This document shows positions 21,931-33,697 of a stretch of 64,000 nt of DNA, one piece after another. The translations under genes and the position numbers were made by a program. Positions within the stretch are counted from its first letter, which is position 1. Each line of letters opens with the position of its first letter. Source of the stretch: Desarmillaria ectypa (taxonomy: Eukaryota > Basidiomycota > Agaricomycetes > Agaricales > Physalacriaceae); NCBI GenBank assembly GCA_030407005.1, contig JAUDYN010000001.1:1612001-1676000 (forward strand), given 5' to 3'. The notes under the pieces are model-generated. The model ran no database searches and was not told where the DNA came from. It saw only the letters and a list, made by a program, of their open reading frames with translations.

Positions 21931-24900
21931 GGGGGTATTGTGTACCGACATCGGGAGACTTCCTGACACTTATATACCCGTTGATCAGTATTGATCTATT
22001 TGTATCCGTGGATCCATCACGCAGGACTAATTCCTCGCTTGGTTTGATTCCAGCTCGAACGATTCTGATAGACGCCCGTAGTTCACAGAACATCTGAGAC
22101 GCGGCTTTTCACCGGGTAGCCAAGGGATGGACTGGTTCGGAGAAGCATAATTAAATTGTCATGGAAAGAATAAGTGACAGACTCTAAACGAGATAAAGCC
22201 ATGCTGATACGACAAAGGGAACAAGGAACATGGTTGATAGCCCGTAAGATCAATCGCGGATATGACAAAAAAACATTAACAAATTGGAACAATGGCCCAA
22301 CTGGATGTTCGCTTTCCCGGGTAGCCTTCTGAGTTTCAGAGTTCGGTGATAGTGCGTACTGTACATCCAAAGTCATCGAGTGATTACAAGCAAATTTTCG
22401 GCAAGGCTAAGATTTTTGTTACTTAGTCGGCAAAACGCAGAATGAAGAGGTCTGCCAAGCTCACAGAAAGACGAATCAAGGGACACAGATGTCGTAACTG
22501 CTACATGATGAATACGGCGGCTTCGATACGACTTTGTGGGCATTGCAGCACGTCTATTTTGGAAATCTTTTACGAGAGTCGGTCGCTAGTCATTTGAGCT
22601 CGAAGTTGTGCGAAGGACGCCGAAAAGATGTGCCCTTTAACCTGATAATCAGAACACGCGCAATGAGAGAAGTATATTCCGGTTCGACCGTAAGTTCCTC
22701 CCAAAGGGGTTCACTTCTCCTTTCAATAATTGGATACACATGAATGCTCTGGAATCCCAAAGCATTGCTACAACGTGCTCGCCACCTTGCCAGAGTGACA
22801 GCCCCAGGAACATACTCCGAGCTCGCGCTCGATTTAGGGAGGGCCCGAAAGAAATCCAATAAACAGCAAGAACCACGTTAGATACAGAAGCCTCCAGGGT
22901 CTGTAACATGCGACATAAGATCCGTGGATGCCATGACTTGCTAGGTAGGTGCGACAGCCTGCAGGCAAGAGTTCCAAGTACTGATGGACCATGGTGTCAA
23001 TAGTTGAGTTGAATCGAGCCGAGTCCTTTTGTTGACAGCGTGGCACTGAGGACCCACCTTGACGTCATCCGATTTGATGTTGAATTCAACTCGAACATGA
23101 GAGTCTGAGAGTTCTGCTTGTTGTGAAAAACGGGGGATGAATAGATCAGTTCGTTCCCAGTTAGTACATGCGCGGTGTCAGGCCAATAGTATTGCGCTTG
23201 GCTGAGCTCTGCAAACGCATGCAGATGTACACTACTGTACCTACTTATATACTAAATGCTAATGTACTAGAATCTTCTACAACTTTCCTAATATTTCTTT
23301 CTTAATCAGCAAGTTCGGCATGATGCCGGATTGCCATCATCTCGGCTCAACTCTCAAATCCCAACACTGCTCAGGATAGATATGAAGGTCGGGATATATA
23401 AGAACACCACTTCTGAGTTTGGAGGCTGCAAAAGCTAGAATTTTAGGAGCGCCATATAAAAAATGATTCATTTCCGGCGTTCCGGTGCTTACGGTCGAGC
23501 CGCCCATCGTCGGGGCGAGTGGAGGCGCACAACCAGCTGATACCTTGCTGCGTGTATATCCGGGGTCCAGGGTCAGTATTACATGAGTAAGCGCCTCTGG
23601 AGCCGTGCCACGATAATTGTTTTCAAAAGTTCGAAATGCTTAACTACAAACTGGTCTTACAGGTCGTAGCAACCGGTGAGCAAAGAAAAATTGTAATACC
23701 ATATGGATTTACCAGAACAACGTTTGGGATGGTGCCACGAACACCGTCACTTCGGAGATGTCCCCTTTTTTATGTCGGAGTCAAACATAGAATAATGATT
23801 TTTGCATTTTGATCTTCTCCATTCCCTCATCTGAGATATTTTACGGTCACCCCTCAAGGCGTGGATTCGTCGCAGGACAACGTGCACTCACCTATCTCAC
23901 CGACCGACACACAGGCACGAGTCGTCTACCGCCGCCACGCATCGCCCAATTCGCCGAGCCTGAGGCATGTACCACACCGCCGGCGTCCCTTGCATCTCTG
24001 GAGGCCAAAAATCAATAAACAAACATAAAACGGTGGTAAAGGTTGTGGGATAAGACGGCTGGTGTCTTTTTAGGTAAGTTCCACCCCTTTGGGGCGGGTG
24101 CCACTACCGTCTGCCGAAGTCCTCCATTCGCTAACAGCCCCAACAGTCCCATGTATCACGCCACTACTCTCACACACACATTAGCCTTTTGTGAAGTGAC
24201 CCACATAGTTTGTGTGTACATCTTTCTATCTTTCAAGACCTGAGCTCTTCGAGGCCTGCCACCCGACCGCAGGTTGTAGAGTATGTCACTGGACTGACAA
24301 TATGACACAGGCTATTAATCAATGCAACTATAGTACGACTAAGGACACAGTTTTTTACTGGCGCTACTTTGGATGACCTCGATGGGATCGATTTCTGCTC
24401 GCCACTCTGACAATGGTCGTCGGGGACCCCAAGGAAAATGCGTCGTCTGACCCATTTCGACAGCTATCCCATAGAATAAGGTGCTTAATAGGCTTAATAT
24501 CGTGGCTCTCTCGTTTCCATACTTTACGAGGCCACTCTGTGACTTCCTTCGTTATCCTCAACTTGCCCCTAATTTTCTAGCGTATTTTGTTCTACAGCAA
24601 GGTCTCAGATGTGCTGCACGGTGTAACCTAGAGCGCCTGATTCAATGCTTCATAAATACCTTCAGTGGCTAGCGTCGCGAAATCGGATGTCACCGTTGGA
24701 TCCGATCGGGTGGACCTCACTTGTGGCGCAAAATCTTTTACGAGAAATTTCCAGGGTACTTCCTTCCATAAATTGAGATACCTGACTGAAGAGAACGCTG
24801 TATTTAATCTGGGGCCACAGGTATTGAGGCAATCGAACCGAGAGCGTCAACCTGAGGATAGAGATCACTCGTAACCGAGTCATCGATCGTTCAGGCACAT

Positions 24901-25716
24901 ATCATTCTGTTTTTGGTAGTAGTCATTCACCATTATGATTTTCAATATTACTCGGAACCCTGGGAGTACTCACATTTCGCGAGTGCAGCACAGCTGTCAG
25001 AACGAAGTCGGAAAGACAACATATATGCGCGGGTAAAACCCGAACTTATTACTTAGCGCAAACGGGAAGACAAGCTATAAAGGAAACAAAAACGATAATA
25101 TTCTCATTATCACCTGTTGAAAAGCAACACAAACATTATTTATATGTAAAAACAACATTTCTGAGTTTCGGAGCGATGTAGTAAGAAACGAAAGAGATGT
25201 GATGCGACTGATTAGCGAGGATGACGGGAAAAAAGGTTATCGGGGATCATAAAGTGTGCGGTTGCTTTTAAGTTGCTTGGCGCACCACCACATAAGACTG
25301 GGATCTCACATATTGGCCAATTTTACTTGTTGTGCTCAAAATTATTTGTTAGAAATAAGTGTGTTTAAGGCTTTTCACTCCAACGTCTTTCCCCGGAGCA
25401 TATATATACTTGGATGTAGGAATAATAAGTTACTAAATTTCCAAGAAATTGTTGCTACAAGTAATCATTATTGTTCAGTTGCATAAAGGCATTGAGGCAT
25501 ATCAAAAGGTAGTAGGGAAGTCTTATAATTCATTAATCATCACAACGACTCACGAGAGATCAAAATGCTTTGGAATCTTGCTGATTTTTCTTATTAAGAC
25601 CTATATACTTCTATACTTCTATAAATACTCAAGTGTCCAGTACTACTGTCGCAGCTCTCCAAGACGAAGTATATGTACAACGCAATTATGTATGGTGTAT
25701 TATTAAGATAACAAGT
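21931..25716. other. 3.8-kb region without a recognisable gene
   Basis: Upstream of zinc protein A and downstream of PAL. CG content looks ordinary, so this is not an obvious decayed repeat. Open stretches of 60-97 codons occur, mostly on the minus strand around 22590-23046, one with a hydrophobic run (YLTWFLLFIGFL). None has a known motif and the splice pattern is not convincing. A TATAT-containing segment lies near 23395. The right end (25080-25720) is AT-rich and probably includes the PAL 3' region. A non-coding transcript or small fungal-specific gene is possible. Confidence 0.35.
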
Positions 25717-28334
25717 TTATGACAACATGCTTACAATGAGTGATTGCAATTTTCCATCCCGGATAGCCTAAAAGCGATCTTATCAGCTTTTGTTTGCAAC
25801 TGATTACAGCCCAGAAACTCACTTCATGGATCAAAGAAATATTCTGTCCAACCGTCACTTCGTCTATACCATGTCCGTTAATGAAACGGTGGTAATTTTC
25901 AGATCCATGCATCCGGATACCGAGAGTCATGCGGACGAACTCATACAAAGGACGAGTCTTGTTCAAATGCTTGCTTGCTGGAGCAGGACCCCGCTCCCCG
26001 GAGAGATATGAACGACGGAGTTGGTCCAAGAGTGTCGTCGCTCTCGAAGCGACACGCGAACGGAACAAAGGAATGGATGTGAGCGCAGGTCCAGCAGCCG
26101 AGGAGCCAGAAGTGAAATTGCACGACGTGAAGAAGTCGACAAGGACTGTAGTACTGGAGGCGGCGACTTTTATCATCCGTTCCGCGGCATCCATCGTTGT
26201 TGTATGATCGAGGGCGTCGATCAGGGCCTTCCGTACTTTAGATGTAACGGAGGTAAGGTCTGAGTGAGATAGAACGGGGGCAAATAGATCGATAAGCTCC
26301 TCCTTTACGATACTTGAGATCCCATCTATTAGTTCCTGTCGGAGGACTCGCAAATCCAGAGCTGTTCGAGGCATTAAATAGCGGTTGCGGAGCGAGCCGA
26401 TACAATACATACCTTGACAGATAACATATATATACGATGACATTAATATCGACAGGACCTCAAGTGAGTTGATGGTGGCACGGCCAGAGATCAGAGCAAG
26501 CGAACTTAATCACAAGTTAGAACCTTATGTTTCAGAGGTGAATAGAAAACATACTTCACAGCTTGGTTATGCATCTCTGCAGACTGGATATGCGTTGAAA
26601 CGGGGTTTGCAAGGTAGCCAAGCTCTGCCACATACGCAGCTGTGGCGATGTCAACGCCCTTGGCATGATAGTCCAGAGATGGGTCCGTAGCAGCCAAGGA
26701 AGGCGGCAAGCCACGGTTCATTGAAGGATCCATGAGCTCCGCGCATTGTGCAAAGAGGATCTTGCCGAGATGGTGAAGGCTAAGACGCGTTTTCTCCATA
26801 ACATTAGTGACAGCCATAGCTTGGAAGTTCCCACCATGGTGGACGGTGCCCGTCTCTCCGTCGGATAAAGGATTATCAGTGGCTGAAGAAACTGATGTGT
26901 TAAAAATAGCGGCAGACAATAATAAACCCCACGTACTCGAATTACACTCCCGAGTTATTGTTTCGAGAGAAGCAAGCAAATCTTCGACTTGGGGACCAAT
27001 AAACTGGGGAGCAGTTCGCAGAGGATAGCGGTCCTGTCGAAGAGTGCCCTCGTCTTCCTTGATGGACACCTCTTCTTCATGTGTTGCGGCGAACTGGCTA
27101 CCTTCCAAAAGATCCCAAATGATTTTGGCAGACTCCACCTGTAGAGATGTATTAGTTCTCTGATTGCATAAGAGTGATATATAACATACCTGTCCAGGGT
27201 GAGGACGTGCAACAGCATGAATGAAGGGATCAAATGATGCTCGGGTCCCGGCAAGAGCCTCCACACCCATCGCCGTACAAACCTGCGCGAGCAAAGTGAG
27301 ATGCAAAGCATCGTTGAGCACCAACGAGGCAACGGAGGCGGAAAAAGCGGTCCCGTTCAAGATGCCTAGCGGTTCTTTCGAAGCTAGAGTCAATGGCTCG
27401 ATGTTATGCGCCTTGAGTGCATCGATAGATGGAGTAATAGTACGAGATCCAAAAGCAGCCGGGCCATCGAACACGCGGATCGACGGGTTGCCAATGAGAG
27501 TACCGGCGATATAAGAAAGAGGCGAGAGGTCTTCAACGGAAGAGTCAGTAATGAAAGACGCGGGTTGCCATCGGAGTACATACCTCCGGAAGCAGATATA
27601 CTCCCACGAAGGGGAACAACGGGAGTGATATTATGGTCGAGAAGCTGCTTCATCTTTTCTATGAGTTCCCACCGGACACCGGAATGACCACGGATGAGAG
27701 AATTCATGCGTATCAGGATCGCTCCTCGGACCCAGGACTCAGGCATCGTGGTTGAGCCCATGGGATCGAGAAGAGGAAGCGCGTCTAGGGGTTTCGTCGA
27801 AGATGGGAGGACACCACTGTGTTGCATCTGGAGGAGACTGTGCCCTAGAACGAGAGGACAGTCTGTACGCGTGTCAGCGCTGCCACCAAAGCCGGTGGAG
27901 ACGCCGTAGACGCTAATCCCATTGTCAACCTTGTCTGCAATGATGTTACGGCTCTTCTCGACGCGCTTCTTGACCTCAGGAGACTGGGTCAGTTGCACGG
28001 AAGCCTGATAACGTGATGCTGCGGTGACCGCAGCAATAGATAATGTCTGTCCGTCGATAGTAACCGACTTTCCATTCCTGAATCGCGATATGAAAACTCG
28101 TTAAGCAAAGGAGGATGTTCAATGTACTCACTTGTAAGATTCGAGGTCTTTGAAGGATTGGACGAATTTCGAAAGTAAGGTAGCGGTAGGCAGTGGGGAA
28201 GGAGCGATTAGAACTTCTGCAATGGTGGTCACAGGTGAGGTATTGAGCATGACAACTTTACGGTCAAGCAGTCCAGGAGGAGGAGCAGAAGACATGCGTC
28301 GGGGAGCGGTGCGAGTTTCGGAGAGGATAGTCAT
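25717..28334 (-). CDS. PAL: Phenylalanine ammonia-lyase
   Basis: Removes ammonia from L-phenylalanine (often also tyrosine) to give trans-cinnamate, using the self-formed MIO cofactor. The catalytic Tyr loop is [16 protein letters not shown]. The cofactor triad Ala-Ser-Gly lies in [18 protein letters not shown], formed only after splicing, since an intron interrupts it after Gly-Gly/Asp (about 27535-27590). Later signatures include [14 protein letters not shown] and [19 protein letters not shown], and the C-terminal helical shielding domain is present. The last exon encodes [14 protein letters not shown] before the stop at 25717. There are at least six short introns. Length is estimated at 740-760 residues, typical of basidiomycete PAL. 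In fungi it supports use of phenylalanine as a nitrogen and carbon source. Confidence 0.95.
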
Positions 28335-29796
28335 AGTGAATTAGGATAAGTAGAATTAGGTGACGAGGTAAGAATAAATTTATGTCGAAGAGATGATGAA
28401 GAGAGCTGGACAATTGGTGAGAAGATGATCCCAAGTCATCGCCAACACTTCCTTTAAATACGGGTCTAGCGATAGATAATAATTCGATCATCGCCTCAGA
28501 GACAGGTCCGGTTATGAAATATCATCGCATTCAGTTCGTGCCCCGGACGATACGTCGTGGTAGATCATTAGTTTCATGATTCATCACCCGTTTCAACCAA
28601 TAACGGCAAAGAAGTCCCGTCATCGTCTCACCGCGGGACAAAAATGACTGCAGTGTAGATTAGCATCGTTTGGAATCTAAATTCAAAGAAGCTTACTGAT
28701 GATTGGGGTGGAAGATTGAGGGAAGAGCTTTCGGACCATACCGAAGGACGCCGATAAATTTTCTAGCGAAGTCGCCGTGCCGTGGATTTTGCTCCCGGCA
28801 ATCACGGCCCGGGAATTATTGCACAGCTTTGTTAAGTTTGATGGAAAATGCTACACCGACTTCTGACTCATGTAGTAGATCCCTCCGGTCTTCGAGGGCC
28901 TTGACGCAGCAAAGACGGCCAATTTATCTTTGATCCTCCATGAAGACACAAACAGGCCAAACACGTACATCCCCAAGGGCCGAGGCGGTACAGCAAGATA
29001 TTGTGAAATCATGATCATCATTCATCATCATTACACGGCACAGTACCACTTGGGCGCACCGGACGCAAGTATACAAGATGTGGCACTACGACATCCCTCC
29101 ACTTGCTACACTACTACTCACATAACCCTCAAGCCGAGTTTATGCACTTGGAACAAACCCGTAGTAGAACTTGAAAAACCTATAAGCAGTAAGACAGTAT
29201 TAGTGCTGTCATTTTCATTTCTTGATAATGATGTACGAGTGTCGGATAAACATCTTGAACGTCGAGCTTTGAAGTATAGGGTGGATGAAGCTTGAGAAAA
29301 AGATGTCTAGCGAAGCGATATGATTGTTAAATACATTCTGATAATTCAGGAGGACCGACCGGGGGCCGCCCTTATAAAACGGAAGCCCCACCGCGGTAAA
29401 TGTATCCACCGATAGGTTAGGATGTGTATCTAGATGAAGGCGCCTGAATGTATAGCTATCAGCTGATGCACTCAAACCAATGGGAGGGAAAGCGTTTACC
29501 TGGTTAGTACCGTATGCCGTAGTAATGTTATATTGGGAGAGCAAACCAAGGAACAATCCATCCCATTTAAGCTAAGAAAGCAAAAGTAAATGTTAAAAAC
29601 GAACAAATCACAGAACCCAGATAGATGTAAAATATACAATGATACAGAAAGACAGAGAAAATGGTAATGTAAAAGATACACGTGTAAAAATAAAGCAATG
29701 CGAGGACATCATTTAGACGGGTAACTCGATCGGCTGGTGAAGGGCCATAAGCGTCAGAAAGACAGCCAAGCGTATGATGCGTACCTTAAAACGATG
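28335..29796. other. Spacer upstream of PAL
   Basis: About 1.46 kb holding the PAL promoter (nearest ~150 bases contain a pyrimidine/purine-rich leader) and the 3' region of the second zinc-finger gene. No gene is recognisable; open stretches are short and unconserved in appearance. Confidence 0.4.
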
Positions 29797-31279
29797 TCAG
29801 GTGGTGGTAGCGCGATTCTTAGCATTAGCCTTATCCCGCGACTGCTGTACATTGCGTTTCCCGCAGGCATATGTACGTTCGTGGCGTATACGAGCATCAG
29901 ACCGAGAGAGATCGATGCCGCAAATTTTACACTTCACGTTGTCCGACTGCTCCTGGTAGTCGGGGTGTGCACCCGAAGCACGAATATGACGAGTAACGTC
30001 ATTCTTCCTCGTAAATGTCTTGGTGCATCCCGGTATGGTGCATCTGAACCGCTCAGTAATCTTTCGCTTCTTTGAGGTTTTGTTGGAAGGCTTGATCTTC
30101 CGCTTCTTAGGCGCGGTATCGTCATCCAGCTCGTCGTATTCGTCGTCGACCTGATGCTCATCCTCGGATGGAAGTTCATCCATGGTCTGGACGACAGGAT
30201 GCGGTTCGGCTTGTTCCTGTTCATATTCACTGTCGTCATCGATCTCATCCTCCGATTCCAGCTGTTGCACCTTCTTTGTGGCGATACGCGCACGGGTAGC
30301 GGCACGACGGGAAGAACCTGATCGAATCGCGTTCGGTGAAGGCCCAGGCTTTGGTGAACGTCTACTTGTTGTTTTGGGTGTATGTATCGCAACCTGCGGT
30401 TTATTATCGCGCGGTTTTGACGATCCGGCTGGAGTGATGATACGGGGTGCACGGACAGAAGGGACGTAGATAGAATCTGTGTCATTTGTGACACTTTGCG
30501 AAGAGTCTGCATGATCAGATGATTCCTGTCTATTGTAAAATATGGTTTGGTATCGGGGAGTGTCCGATGGAGTCTTTGGGTTATCATGGTCATCGCTGCT
30601 AGCATCCTCCTCCTCGAGGTCGGCAGAGGGTTGTTCTGCTTCCCAGTTGATGATAGAACCGGGACGCCCTTGCCTGGATCTCCAACCGGGACTCTGAGCA
30701 GGGTTTCCGCCGTCAGAGTCATCAGATTCAGTGTCCACACCGCCGTACTCAATGTGCATGGAAGAGAAAGATGATAATTCAGACGAGTCCTCCGTCCGAA
30801 GGGGATTAGACCCCTCAGAACTTTCCCGAGGCTCAGATGGAGGCGGAGAAGGAGGATAGTAGCGAAAGGGAGGTATGTCTGCAAGAACTTCATCCTGCGG
30901 ACGCGTTAGAAGCCGGTAGCGGAGCCGAAGACAAGACACAAACCTTCTCCCTGATGTTCATGGGTTCAGTGACATACATCTTGGTAGGCATGAGTTTCGG
31001 TATGGATTCCTTGTCTGTATTGTACCAGACGAGACCCATAGCAGGGGTTGTTGGCGACGAGGGATTTGTAGGTACGATTCTAGGATCCACGGGATGTGTA
31101 GGCCATGGGCTCCAAGTGCTATACGACGTTAATGAGTATTGAATGCAACAAAAAGGATACGCGACTTACCCTACTTCACCGACGGCGGGGCTGCTGACGA
31201 CGACGAGGGCATCGTCGACGGTGGCTGACGGGGGAATAGACATGGACGGGTGATGAGCCACAAAGGCCTGGGAGAGCAT
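29797..31279 (-). CDS. Two-finger C2H2/C2HC zinc protein (copy B)
   Basis: Second member of the same family as the gene at 20826-21930. The start at 31279 (MLSQAFVAHHPSMSIPPSA) joins by two introns to the long exon. The second junction reads NIREK|DEVLADIPPFRYYPP, removing the intron just above 30900. A long acidic, Ser/Pro-rich region (DDDSEYEQEQ, DEYDELDDDTAPKKRKIK) and basic clusters typical of nuclear-localisation signals precede the C-terminal fingers. These are C-x4-C-x12-H-x6-H (FRCTIPGCTKTFTRKNDVTR) and C-x2-C-x12-H-x4-C (VKCKICGIDLSRSDARIRH). It is probably a sequence-specific transcription factor, but no target can be inferred. Confidence 0.8.
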
Positions 31280-31710
31280 CGTGGGTTGATCATATACGCG
31301 GTTTGTGTTTGTTTTGTTTTGGAATTATATGAAGCGCCGTCCGTGGCGCCGCGCCACAAAGAGTTATCCACAGACGGTAGCTTGCGCCACGACCGATATC
31401 CTTCCGTCCCTCAGCTAAGTTCCCTGTTTGTTCCCTTCCCCTTTGGACAGCAGGCCTGCTCACAGCTCGCTGGTCAGTGATCACGTTAACGAATAGCAAC
31501 GTGTCTCGCTCGGATATCACAAAGCCGTGCAGGGACAGAATTAATACGGTGTCGCCACGACCATCTTCGAAAACAGTCCAATCTTTTCGGAATAAGTCAA
31601 AGTTGATCAATCAAGAGGTTGCATGTGCCAAACGGAAAGATAGTGGCGTCAACGCACGTGACTATGGTTCCTTAATTTTCTCTTCCTTCACCATCTGGAT
31701 CAATACCGCC
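31280..31710. promoter_or_regulatory. Divergent promoter region, zinc protein B / FCF1
   Basis: 430 bases between two divergent start codons. A short CCACC-type context precedes neither start strongly. No specific operator is identified. Confidence 0.35.
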
Positions 31711-32551
31711 ATGGTCAGTACAAGCTCTTGCTCTCTGTCTTCCTTTCATCGGCTCACAGAATGTTCACAGGGAAAAGCAAAGAAAACTCGGAAATTCGCA
31801 GCCGTAAAACGTATGATTAGTCCCAAGGACATTCGCTTGTGAGTTCGGAACATCGAGGGGCTCTTAGCCGCATTTCACAAATTCTCTAGAAAAGAAAATC
31901 AGGCGAAACAACAAAAAAAGGAAGAAGATGCCAAGGCAAAAGCCGTTCGACGGGTGTATGTCTGTCTCGGTCCCGCTACATTCCTGATCCTAACAAATGA
32001 TGGATAGTGCACCTGTTGCCTCGTCATTGTTCCTGGCCCATAACACTGCGCTAGTCCCACCTTATCGTGTCCTCATAGATACCAATTTCATCAATTTCTC
32101 TCTCCAAAACAAGCTCGAGCTCGTTAGTGGAATGATGGACTGCCTCTATGCCAAATGTACGTCCTACGCCGACTCACCAAGCATTTCCTCACTCCCTCCA
32201 GGTATACCTTGTGTCACTGACTGCGTTATGGCCGAGCTTGAGAAACTTGGTCACAAGTACCGTGTCGCCCTTCGGTGCGTCCCCTTTGGCCGTTAGCAGC
32301 ACCTTACATTCTTACGCCGATAAAGCGTCGCTCGTGACCCCCGATTTGAGCGTTTACGCTGTACACACCCCGGAACCTACGCCGACGACTGTCTAGTGCA
32401 ACGAGTTACTTCCCACAAGTGCTACATCGTGGCGACATGCGATCGCGAACTTCGGAGACGCATCCGTCAAATACCAGGCATTCCACTCATGTATATCGTT
32501 CGGAGGAAGTATGCCATTGAGCGGTTGCCCGACCAGGGTGCACCGACTTAA
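31711..32551 (+). CDS. FCF1: rRNA-processing PIN-domain protein FCF1/UTP24
   Basis: Small-subunit processome nuclease implicated in cleavage of pre-rRNA at early sites (A1/A2 in yeast). Basic N-terminus [20 protein letters not shown], then the PIN domain: [19 protein letters not shown] with the first catalytic Asp, [14 protein letters not shown] with Asp/Glu, [12 protein letters not shown], and [20 protein letters not shown] with the final Asp. It ends [13 protein letters not shown]. Six exons fit: 31711-31713, 31771-31838, 31890-31955, 32008-32156, 32202-32274 and 32326-32551. The total is 585 bases, or 194 residues; yeast Fcf1 has 189. The first coding exon is just the ATG, followed at once by the intron donor. 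Confidence 0.95.
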
Positions 32552-33697
32552 CCGGGTACCATCTGTTTTGTCGTTATTGTATTGTATCATTAAATGTGCG
32601 TCATGTTTGCTACCCCGTCCGTCAAGTTATCGCTTGCCTATTCACTTGCTAAGGTTTTCTACCACGCAGCATACTAATTAGATGTTTCTATTTCGGTCCC
32701 ATTCACTGAATGCTGAACCTTGATTCATGCTCCGTCCTCCCAACCAGGCAGTTGATTCACTTTCCCACAGATGAGGTAAAGCCGACCAGAATGCCAAAAA
32801 AAAACATAAGCAGGGATGCATTTGGAGGATCCTGATCTCCGTTTAGTGTCGTAACCAGCAATATTCTATCCTCATATTAGTTTCGCTTCAGTGTCAGTCT
32901 TCCATTCATCAACCTCTAACTCTGCGTTGTGAGGGTCCATGCTCGCGGGCGCCGTGGTCGCAAGTCGAGCGTACAGCTCTCACCACACCACTCGAACGCC
33001 ACACCAAGTAGCGAGGGTTGGACGGCAGCGATATTTCTCCGCAATGCCCTGCTTTAGCCCGATAGTCCACTTTCATACCGACTATTTGGTGTTACATGTA
33101 TCAAAATTGATATCGATGGTTACAGCTATTCGCAACTGGGTTTTTCAACGCTTAGTGAAACGTAAGTCATGACCCGAAATCACACTTAAAACTGCGATAA
33201 CTAGAGGAACTCTATTGGTACGCCACACGTCCACCGTGGCCTGCGGGAGTTCATTTTCTGGCAAGTCTCAATTTGGGGGTGTCGTTTCGTACTGCCTATT
33301 TCACACTTTCAACTCCGAAAACAGACTGCGCCTGCTCATTCGGGAATCTATAAACGAGATTAATAACACGATGTGGCTGGCGGCTAAGGAATATTGCTAT
33401 CCGACCATCATTGAGAAGGTATGGTTGTGGCCATTAGTTATCACCATAGTCTTGTCTAATGGAAAATGTGGCGCATTTAGCGCATGAAAGTACGCTTTCC
33501 GCGTTGACCGGTGAAACGTTGACTCCGAGATATTTTCAGCGTGATTAGAAAAATCCAAGGACGTCCATCAGCATTTTAGTGAAATACTATTACTACGACT
33601 CACGTGGTCTACGTCATGGATCACGCATCAAGTTCCCACGAATCACCTCTTCTTTTCAATCCACCATGGCTTCCACCGAGCTAAGACAGGAAGACTC
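32552..33697. other. Spacer with a possible small spliced gene
   Basis: About 1.1 kb upstream of the DUF1917 gene. A plus-strand frame from 32939 can be spliced at a good GTAAGT donor (about 33163) to an acceptor near 33207 in frame, giving RNWVFQRLVK joined to QELYWYATRPPWPAG. No domain is recognised and the reading frame closes soon after. I therefore treat it as unproven. Confidence 0.3.

Noticed and set aside
22590..23046. Possible two-exon minus-strand gene with a hydrophobic segment
   Set aside because: No motif, no clear start and splice junctions are arbitrary.
24168..24182. Short CA-dinucleotide run
   Set aside because: Too short to count as a microsatellite of interest.
29934..30893. 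319-codon open frame overlapping zinc protein B
   Set aside because: It is a shadow frame on the same strand as the real gene; composition is erratic and it lacks any domain, while the other frame carries the fingers.
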